Below are positions 58,118-64,000 of a DNA stretch of 64,000 nucleotides, piece by piece (the stretch's first letter is position 1; the number at the start of each line of letters is the position of its first letter). Under the pieces are notes generated by a model that did not search any database, was not told the DNA's origin, and was given only the letters and a program-made list of their open reading frames with translations. The position numbers were made by a program, and so were the translations under genes. The stretch lies in assembly GCA_963701675.1 (NCBI GenBank), contig OY969623.1:62001-126000 (forward strand), read 5' to 3'. Source of the stretch: G963701675 sp963701675. GTDB taxonomy: Bacteria > Planctomycetota > Planctomycetia > Gemmatales > Gemmataceae.

Positions 58118-59164
58118 ATGGGTAACCGCGTTCTGTTGACGGGTCACGACGGCTACATTGGCTCCGTCATGGCTCCGCACTTGAAAGAAGCCGGGTACGA
58201 AGTCGTTGGCCTCGATACGGGCTATTTCCATGAATGCACGCTGGCAGCGACGCCGTGTGATATTGAAGTAATCCAGAAAGACCTCCGCGACCTGGAGCCG
58301 CCCGACCTTGAAGGATTCGACGCGGTGATCCATCTCGGTGCTTTGAGTAATGACCCCATTGGAAACCTGAGAGCCGATTGGACCGAACAGATTAACTATC
58401 AGGCGTCGGTGAAGCTGGCCCAGTGGGCCAAGTTCGCGCGTGTCAAAAGGTTCCTTTTTTCTTCGTCGTGCATCATGTACGGCATGTCGGAGGCAACCGT
58501 CGTCAACGAAGAATCGCCGCTCGATCCGAAAACCGTCTACGCTAAGTCCAAAGTCGAGGCGGAGCGATCGATTTCCAAGCTGGCCGGCGACGGTTTCTCG
58601 CCCGTCTTTCTGCGGAACGGGACTGTGTACGGGCTGTCGCCACGAATGCGTTTCGATACCGTGTTCAACGACTTGATGGGCTCAGCGGTGACGACCGGCG
58701 AGGTGGTGCTCCACAGCGACGGCAAGCCGTGGCGTCCCGTGGTCCACGTGCAAGACGTCGCCCGTTCATTTCAAGCCGTGTTAGAGGCCCCGACCGCCTC
58801 GATTCACAACCAGGCGTTCAATAACGGGGCCGAGGCCCTGAACCACCAGGTCATTCAATTGGCGGAGATCGTGCTCAAGATCGTTCCGAATTGCAAGCTT
58901 ACCGTAAAGGCCTCCGCGAGCGCTGACCAGCGCACCTATAAGGCGGACTTCGGAAAGTTTGCAAGGATCTTTCCGAGTTTTCGGTTCCAATGGAGCCCTG
59001 TCGAGGGCGCGAACGAACTATATGACGCCTTCCGACGGCTGAACCTGACGTATTCTGGATATACTGATCGACGTTTCACACGGCTGAATTGGCTCCGCCA
59101 CCTTTTGGAGTCACGCCGGCTCGACGATTCGCTGCGCTGGTCGAACGGGAGAAGCCATGATTGA
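58118..59164 (+). CDS. NAD-dependent epimerase/dehydratase (extended SDR)
   Basis: A 348-residue extended short-chain dehydrogenase. The nucleotide-binding motif is TGHDGYIGSVMAPHL; active-site segments are FLFSSSCIMYG and YAKSK, which keeps the catalytic Tyr and Lys. LRNGTVYGLSPRMR and WRPVVHVQDVARS are typical of sugar-nucleotide epimerases. Its position after the HddC-GmhB fusion suggests modification of GDP-heptose (4-epimerisation, 4,6-dehydration or reduction), but the exact reaction is not determined by sequence. The stop overlaps the next start by eight bases. Confidence 0.85.
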   Translation: MGNRVLLTGHDGYIGSVMAPHLKEAGYEVVGLDTGYFHECTLAATPCDIEVIQKDLRDLEPPDLEGFDAVIHLGALSNDPIGNLRADWTEQINYQASVKLAQWAKFARVKRFLFSSSCIMYGMSEATVVNEESPLDPKTVYAKSKVEAERSISKLAGDGFSPVFLRNGTVYGLSPRMRFDTVFNDLMGSAVTTGEVVLHSDGKPWRPVVHVQDVARSFQAVLEAPTASIHNQAFNNGAEALNHQVIQLAEIVLKIVPNCKLTVKASASADQRTYKADFGKFARIFPSFRFQWSPVEGANELYDAFRRLNLTYSGYTDRRFTRLNWLRHLLESRRLDDSLRWSNGRSHD

Positions 59165-59606
59165 TGGCGTGAAGATTATTCCACTACGGCAAATCGTCGA
59201 CGAACGCGGCAAGGTCATGCACATGCTCAAGGCGACCGACCCGCACTTCATTCGTTTTGGGGAAATTTACTTTTCGTGTGCCTGGCCGGGCACGATCAAG
59301 GCGTGGCACATTCACAAGACCATGACGATCAACAACGCCGTCATCTTCGGGCGCGCCAAGCTCGTGATGTACGATCTTCGCGATCGCTCGCCGACAAAGG
59401 GGAAGTTACAGGAAGTCTACATGGGCGAGGACAACTACTGCCTCGTGCAAATGCCGCCCGGAATCGCGAACGGCTACAAGGCCTATGGCGACAAGATGGT
59501 GATCCTGGCGAATTGCGCGACGGAGCCGCACGATCCAGACGAAATCGTTCGGATCGATCCCTTCGCGAAGGAGATTCCTTACGACTGGGGGCTGGCGCAT
59601 GGGTAG
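59157..59606 (+). CDS. RmlC-like (dTDP-4-dehydrorhamnose 3,5-epimerase family) cupin protein
   Basis: A 149-residue cupin. Visible segments are VDERGKVMHML, AWPGTIKAWHIHKTMTINNA, AKLVMYDLRDRSP and VQMPPGIANGYKAYGDKMVI, matching the RmlC-type sugar epimerase fold. Similar proteins in heptose clusters epimerise C3 and/or C5 of a GDP-4-keto-6-deoxy-heptose. It is eight bases overlapped by both neighbours with GGGAG before its ATG, indicating translational coupling. Confidence 0.85.
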   Translation: MIDGVKIIPLRQIVDERGKVMHMLKATDPHFIRFGEIYFSCAWPGTIKAWHIHKTMTINNAVIFGRAKLVMYDLRDRSPTKGKLQEVYMGEDNYCLVQMPPGIANGYKAYGDKMVILANCATEPHDPDEIVRIDPFAKEIPYDWGLAHG

Positions 59607-60604
59607 CCGGGTTCGGCTAAAGCATGTGCTCACGAGCACGCCGCTGCGGATAAGTTTTGCCGGCGGCGGCACCGATCTGTCCGCCTTTTATCAGAAGGGA
59701 TACGGCGCGGTTCTCAGCACATCGATAGACAAATACTTATATGTTCAAGTAAAACGCCACGGCGCGTTATTCCGCGAGCAGTACCGATTGAACTACTCGG
59801 AAACGGAAACCGTCGACCGGCTTAGTGCCATCAAGAACGACATCGCCCGAGAGTGCCTGCGGCTCTTGAAAGTCGAAGCGCCGGTTTACATCAGCACCGT
59901 GGCCGACGTGCCGGCGTCGAGCGGTCTGGGATCGTCCAGCACCTTTGCCGTGGGGCTACTAAACGCGCTGCACGCTCTGCAAGGGGAGCGAGTCTCGGTC
60001 GGTCAACTGGCAGAGGAGGCTGCCCACATAGAAATCGACGTGCTCAAGCGACCGATTGGAAAACAGGATCACTATGCGGCCGCCGTCGGTGGGCTTAATT
60101 ACCTGAACTTTCATGCCGACGGCCGTGTCACGTTGGAGCCGCAGTACCTTCCAGATGGGACCATTCATCGCCTCTTCGATCACCTGCTTTTGTTCTGGAC
60201 CGCTCTAGTGCGCGACGCCGCCACCGTTCTCGTGGATCAAAACCGAAACACGCCCAACCAGATGGCAACCTTGACGGAAATGCGCGAACAGGCCGAGCAA
60301 ATGCGCAGCCCTTTTGCAAACCGGCCTCGACATACGCGAATTCGGGCAAGTCCTCGACGCCGGTTGGCAACTTAAACGGCAGTTGGCCAATGGCATCAGT
60401 AATGATCAGGTCGATGCTTGGTATCAATCTGCGTGCGACGCCGGCGCTCTCGGCGGAAAACTGTGTGGGGCCGGCGGCGGTGGCTTTCTGCTCTTCATCG
60501 TTCCGCCGGAGCAACAACAGGACGTTCGACATGCACTTTCGGGGCTGAAGGAAGTGCCGCTGGGATACGAACCGCAGGGTTCACGCATCTTGTTTTCCGA
60601 ATGA
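59599..60604 (+). CDS. hddA: GHMP kinase, D-glycero-alpha-D-manno-heptose-7-phosphate kinase type (HddA-like; frame-shifted)
   Basis: A GHMP-superfamily sugar kinase of about 334 residues after correction. It begins LKHVLTSTPLRISFAGGGTD, then the ATP loop VPASSGLGSSSTFAVGLLNA and the C-terminal CGAGGGGFLLF. HddA phosphorylates D-glycero-alpha-D-manno-heptose 7-phosphate at C1. One extra base near the CCC/TTTT run at 60309-60315 breaks the frame after EMREQAEQMRS; the next frame continues LLQTGLDIREFGQVLDAGWQ to the stop. The presence of the HddC-GmhB fusion two genes upstream supports the heptose assignment over a fucose or galactose kinase. Confidence 0.82.
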
Positions 60605-60616
60605 ACCGGGATCCGA

Positions 60617-61573
60617 ATGTCGGAAGCATCACAGGCTCGTGTGCTCGTCACCGGCGGGACCGGGATGATCGGGGCCAATCTCATTCATCGCCTGGTCGCC
60701 GACGGATATTCGGTTGCTGCACTCGCACGTCCGACGGCGAGTTTGCTCCGCCTTCAACGAGTTCAAAGTCAGATTACCATTCACCCCGGTGATCTAACCG
60801 ATGCCCAAGGCGTCAAGGATGTCGTGGCCAAGGTGGTGCCGGATGTGGTGTTCCACCTGGCCAGTACTCCGTTCAATCCGCCGACAATTCCGACGGAAGA
60901 CCATCTACAAGTTAATGTGCACGGAATCGTCAATTTGCTGGAGGCGATGCGCGCATCTCCAGGGACAAAGCTCATCTTCACCGGGTCAGCGAATGTATAC
61001 GGCGACGGCGAGAACCTAGCCGAAGATCACGCGCTACTGCCGGGAAATATGCTCGGCGCGACGAAAGCGTGCGCCACCATTCTGATGCAGACATACTCAC
61101 GTCTGTACGGCCTGCCGACGGTCGAGTTGCGGCTCTACACTCCTTATGGACCATGGGAACGCCCAGGAAGGCTCATCCCGCACGTCATTCTCTCCGCGCT
61201 GCGGGGTGAAGAAATTCGGATGACGTCCGGCGTGCAGCAACGAGACTACTTGTATATTGATGACGTTCTTGACGCTATGTTGCTAGCGATGCGGAAACCG
61301 CTCACTCCCGGCGTCGTGTATAACATTTGTTCCGGTCGGGGTGTGCCAATACGAGAAATTGTCGTTCGGTTGTTGCGACTGATGGGCGATCCCGTGAAAG
61401 TACTTCTGGGCGCTGTGCCAACTCGACCGGATGAGATCTGGAAATTCTCCGGTGATAACTCCAAAGCACGCAAGCATCTCGACTGGACGTCGCGAATCGA
61501 ACTCGAGGAAGGATTGGAGCGTACCATCCAATGGGTGACGGCGAATCGCGAGCTTGTTGCTCAGCTTACCTGA
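60617..61573 (+). CDS. NAD-dependent epimerase/dehydratase-like SDR lacking the catalytic Tyr
   Basis: A 318-residue extended SDR. The Rossmann motif VLVTGGTGMIGANL and the family segments VFHLAS, IFTGSANVYGDG, RDYLYIDDVLDAML and PDEIWKFSGDNSKARKHLDW are present. The YxxxK active site reads LGATK: Leu146 stands where Tyr is expected, while Lys150 and the preceding Ser-containing strand are kept. The codon is CTC, so this is not a single-base reading error from a Tyr codon. The protein may have changed chemistry, may use another acid/base, or may bind without catalysis. It lies 12 bases after the kinase. Confidence 0.82.
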   Translation: MSEASQARVLVTGGTGMIGANLIHRLVADGYSVAALARPTASLLRLQRVQSQITIHPGDLTDAQGVKDVVAKVVPDVVFHLASTPFNPPTIPTEDHLQVNVHGIVNLLEAMRASPGTKLIFTGSANVYGDGENLAEDHALLPGNMLGATKACATILMQTYSRLYGLPTVELRLYTPYGPWERPGRLIPHVILSALRGEEIRMTSGVQQRDYLYIDDVLDAMLLAMRKPLTPGVVYNICSGRGVPIREIVVRLLRLMGDPVKVLLGAVPTRPDEIWKFSGDNSKARKHLDWTSRIELEEGLERTIQWVTANRELVAQLT

Positions 61574-61604
61574 CGCGAATTCTAATGAACCTAGGGTGTG
61601 CGGA

Positions 61605-62780
61605 ATGAAAGTCGGTAAGTATTTCCGCATTCCACAAGGGCCTGTCGACCTGGAACAACTTTGGCGCGAAGGGGAAGCGGTCTCGAACACCAATCGTCCG
61701 GTCTGGGTCTCCAGCGACGATGCCGCGGGCTACCGGCATCTCGGAAGCGCTTCGTGGCCGCAACCGCCGGCCGACCACCGGGATAGCTATTTCGCGGAGA
61801 TCAACGAACTCCGCGATGCCGGCGTCATCGTCGAGCAAGCGCCCAACGGACTCTGCGATCACCGCTTCTACCTTCGTGCAACGACCGGACCCTGGAACAA
61901 CGATGCGGTTTTTTCCATTGGAATCTACTCGGGCGACTCTCCCTTCCGACTCAGTCCAGCCCTCGATGTCCGCAATCCGGTGTTAACGCATCGGGACGTG
62001 GCGGATGTTCCCGCGTCCTTCGTGGCCGACCCGTTCATGATCCAAGTGGATGCCACCTGGTATGTCTTTTTCGAGATCATGCACGCCAAGAGCGGTAAGG
62101 GCGAGATTGGCGTGGCGACGAGTCACGACGCACGGAACTGGACCTATCAAAAAGTGGTGCTGGCCGAACCGTTCCATCTTTCGTACCCCTACGTTTTCGA
62201 GTGGAACGGCGATTACTTTATGGTTCCCGAGAGTTACCAAGCCGGAGAAGCGCGGTTGTACCGGGCGACCGACTTTCCCAAAGGTTGGAAGCTTGTACAG
62301 ACGCTCATCCGAGCGCCGTTCATCGTGGATTCTTCTCTGTTTCGACACGACAATCGCTGGTGGCTATTCGCGGACACCAGTGCGGAAATGAACAATCAAA
62401 CCCTTCGCCTATATCATTCCGAAAACCTGTCGGGGCCGTGGCGGGAGCATCCGCGAAGTCCGCTTGTCGACGGCGACGCCCGGATGGCTCGTCCGGGAGG
62501 TCGCGTCTTGTGTGACGGCGGGCGTATTTACCGATTTACGCAGGCTTGCCTCCCGTATTATGGGACGGAAGTCCGGGCATTCGAGATCGACCAACTGACG
62601 GCGACCAGCTACCACGAACAGGAAGTTCAACCCAATGTCCCCATCCTGAAGGGTACGGGTTCGGGCTGGAACGCCTGTGGGATGCACCACATGGATGTGC
62701 ATCGAATTGGCGAACGAAGGTGGATCGCTTGCGTGGATGGGTGGACAAGTGAGACCATTCTGAATCAAATGCAACGATAG
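61605..62780 (+). CDS. Five-bladed propeller protein (GH43-like / GIPC-transferase N-terminal domain-like)
   Basis: A 391-residue protein resembling the bacterial proteins with the N-terminal domain of glucosamine inositolphosphorylceramide transferase, a fold related to the GH43/GH32 five-bladed propeller. Typical blade segments: SFVADPFMIQVDATWYVFFE, GKGEIGVATSHDARNWTYQK, HLSYPYVFEWNGDYFMVPES and RWWLFADTS. These repeat an acidic residue ahead of Tyr/Trp-rich strands. In glycan clusters such proteins occur beside formyl or glycosyl transferases; a specific activity is not known. Start at the ATG at 61605; the frame is open upstream but not protein-like. Confidence 0.7.
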   Translation: MKVGKYFRIPQGPVDLEQLWREGEAVSNTNRPVWVSSDDAAGYRHLGSASWPQPPADHRDSYFAEINELRDAGVIVEQAPNGLCDHRFYLRATTGPWNNDAVFSIGIYSGDSPFRLSPALDVRNPVLTHRDVADVPASFVADPFMIQVDATWYVFFEIMHAKSGKGEIGVATSHDARNWTYQKVVLAEPFHLSYPYVFEWNGDYFMVPESYQAGEARLYRATDFPKGWKLVQTLIRAPFIVDSSLFRHDNRWWLFADTSAEMNNQTLRLYHSENLSGPWREHPRSPLVDGDARMARPGGRVLCDGGRIYRFTQACLPYYGTEVRAFEIDQLTATSYHEQEVQPNVPILKGTGSGWNACGMHHMDVHRIGERRWIACVDGWTSETILNQMQR

Positions 62781-62831
62781 ACCGAGCGATTTCCTACGTA
62801 TTAACTGACGACAGACACGAGGAACCTGCGC

Positions 62832-64000
62832 ATGAATCCGATCCATCGCCGTGATTTTCTGGCCGCTTCCGCGGCCGTGGCGCTTTCCAGTCCGCTGGTC
62901 CGAGCGGACGACGAGAAAAAAGTGTCCGCAAACGACAAACTCGTGATGGCAGTCATTGGCTGCGGCGGCATGGGGCGCGCCAATCTCGGTAACTTCATGA
63001 GAATCCCGGAGGTAGAAATCGCGGCGCTATGCGACGTCGATCCCAAGCACATCACGATGGCGCTGGACGATCTCAAGAAACGAAATCGTCCCACCGAGAA
63101 TGTGAAACAAGAAACGGACTTTCGCCGAGTCGTCGATCGCAAGGACATCGACGCGGTTATTGTGGCAACGCCCGATCATTGGCACGCGTATGCGTTGATC
63201 GCCGCGTGCGCAAACAGCAAGGACGTCTATTGCGAAAAGCCGCTTTCGCATAACATCGTCGAAGGCCGAGCTATGGTTGAGGCCTCACGCCGCAACCGGC
63301 GTGTCGTGCAGATCGGAACGCAGCAACGCAGCGGCAAGCATTTTCAGGACGCTGTGAAGTACGTGCAATCGGGTCGGCTCGGAACTATTCATACTTGCCG
63401 GACGTGGATCACCAACGGGACCACGCCGGAAGGGACCGGCAATCCACCCGACGACAATCCGCCGCCGGGAGTTGACTACGAGATGTGGCTCGGCCCGGCG
63501 CCGAAACGGCCGTTCAATCGCAATCGCTTTCACTATCAATTCCGTTGGTTTTGGGATTACGGCAGCGGGCTGTGCAACGATTGGGGCGTCCACCTTAACG
63601 ACCTTGTGCTTTGGGCGATGAATGTGTCTGCCCCGATTTCCGTCGCCGCGGTCGGCGGCAAACAGGAGATACACGACAACAGCGACACGCCTGACACGCT
63701 CGACGTCTATTACGAATACCCGAGTTTCACGCACATTTACACCGTGCGGCGCGGCAAGACGCTGCATGGGTTCCACGGCACGGGCCACGGCATCGATTTC
63801 CAGGGAACCAATGGAACTCTCGTCCTGGATCGCGGCGGCTGGTATGTGATCCCAGCCAACTCAGGGTTGACGGCCGAGAAGCACGGCGGCTCAGAACAGA
63901 ACTTTGCGCACACCAAGAACTTTCTACACTGTATACAAAACCGATCGGAAAAGACGGCGTCGGACATCGAGGACATGCACCGGGCGACGAGCACCTGCCA
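62832..64000 (+). CDS. Gfo/Idh/MocA oxidoreductase, Tat-exported (partial, runs off the window)
   Basis: An open frame of 389 codons to the window end. It begins with a twin-arginine signal (MNPIHRRDFLAASAAVALSS). The NAD(P)-binding domain has VMAVIGCGGMGRANLGNF and the family motif CEKPLSHN, then VVQIGTQQRSGKHFQDAV. The C-terminal domain includes WFWDYGSGLCNDWGVHLNDL, which supplies the His/Asp region of the active site. Planctomycetes have many such exported copies, thought to act on sugars in the periplasm. It is probably separate from the glycan operon, 51 bases downstream. The 3' end is missing. Confidence 0.92.
   Translation, partial: MNPIHRRDFLAASAAVALSSPLVRADDEKKVSANDKLVMAVIGCGGMGRANLGNFMRIPEVEIAALCDVDPKHITMALDDLKKRNRPTENVKQETDFRRVVDRKDIDAVIVATPDHWHAYALIAACANSKDVYCEKPLSHNIVEGRAMVEASRRNRRVVQIGTQQRSGKHFQDAVKYVQSGRLGTIHTCRTWITNGTTPEGTGNPPDDNPPPGVDYEMWLGPAPKRPFNRNRFHYQFRWFWDYGSGLCNDWGVHLNDLVLWAMNVSAPISVAAVGGKQEIHDNSDTPDTLDVYYEYPSFTHIYTVRRGKTLHGFHGTGHGIDFQGTNGTLVLDRGGWYVIPANSGLTAEKHGGSEQNFAHTKNFLHCIQNRSEKTASDIEDMHRATSTC

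Larger units (their letters stand above)
43454..62780 (+). other. Surface glycan / GDP-heptose biosynthesis gene cluster
   Basis: Fifteen same-strand genes with short gaps or overlaps: GT2, GT8-like, GT8-GT2 fusion, GT2, catalytically degenerate GT2, GT4, FkbM-GT4 fusion, methyltransferase, membrane GT2, HddC-GmhB fusion, SDR, RmlC-like, HddA-like kinase, SDR and a propeller protein. Eight-base overlaps link the SDR, RmlC-like and kinase genes. Content indicates assembly of a heptose-containing, methylated cell-surface polysaccharide or glycoprotein glycan. No flippase, polymerase or ABC exporter is in the window. Confidence 0.8.

Overview
This 64 kb window most likely comes from a planctomycete of the Gemmataceae type. 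The evidence is gene content: a PSCyt1/DUF1549/DUF1553 protein followed by a Tat-exported DUF1501 protein, a DUF1559 prepilin-like protein, secreted proteases whose N-termini carry the planctomycete LE-x-LE-x-R / LEDR sorting motif, a Ser/Thr kinase with TPRs convergent with an ECF sigma factor, and a Tat-exported Gfo/Idh/MocA oxidoreductase. No rRNA, tRNA, CRISPR array, IS element or phage gene was recognised. No gene-free gap exceeds about 225 bases.

Layout. 1-4 kb: a divergent partial gene, then the DUF1549/DUF1501 pair. 4-12 kb: a metzincin-type protease with three Ig-like repeats, rsmH, a B12-binding radical SAM protein and a subtilase with an FG-GAP/VCBS repeat tail. 12-16 kb: kinase-TPR and sigma factor. 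16-23 kb: a run of exported proteins (di-haem-motif cytochrome, unknown, Tyr-rich small protein, caspase-TPR, trypsin-like protease), then an orphan DUF433 gene. 23.8-37.9 kb: a compact NRPS-PKS locus. 38-43 kb: an Lhr helicase and a DUF1559 protein. 43.4-62.8 kb: a long same-strand glycan cluster. It ends in a partial oxidoreductase.

The NRPS-PKS locus is the main biosynthetic find. A CmlA-type diiron beta-hydroxylase precedes a stand-alone A-T protein, then KS-AT-ACP-aminotransferase-C-A-T, then C-T-TE. The order predicts an amino acid hydroxylated on its carrier, one malonyl extension, conversion of the beta-ketone to a beta-amine, and coupling to a second amino acid, probably glycine. The last protein has no A domain, a C domain lacking its catalytic His, and a TE with Cys in the nucleophile position.

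The glycan cluster has GT2, GT8-like and GT4 enzymes, several of them fused, including one GT2 paralogue that has lost its catalytic motifs. It is followed by genes for a GDP-D-glycero-alpha-D-manno-heptose pathway (HddC-GmhB fusion, HddA) and epimerase-type tailoring enzymes.

Eight genes are split by single apparent frameshifts (near 6.15, 20.35, 25.21, 25.75, 51.39, 52.25, 55.65 and 60.31 kb). In seven the family sequence continues in the neighbouring frame, and most sit beside short homopolymers, so sequencing or assembly errors are likelier than decay. These genes are annotated as single reading units.
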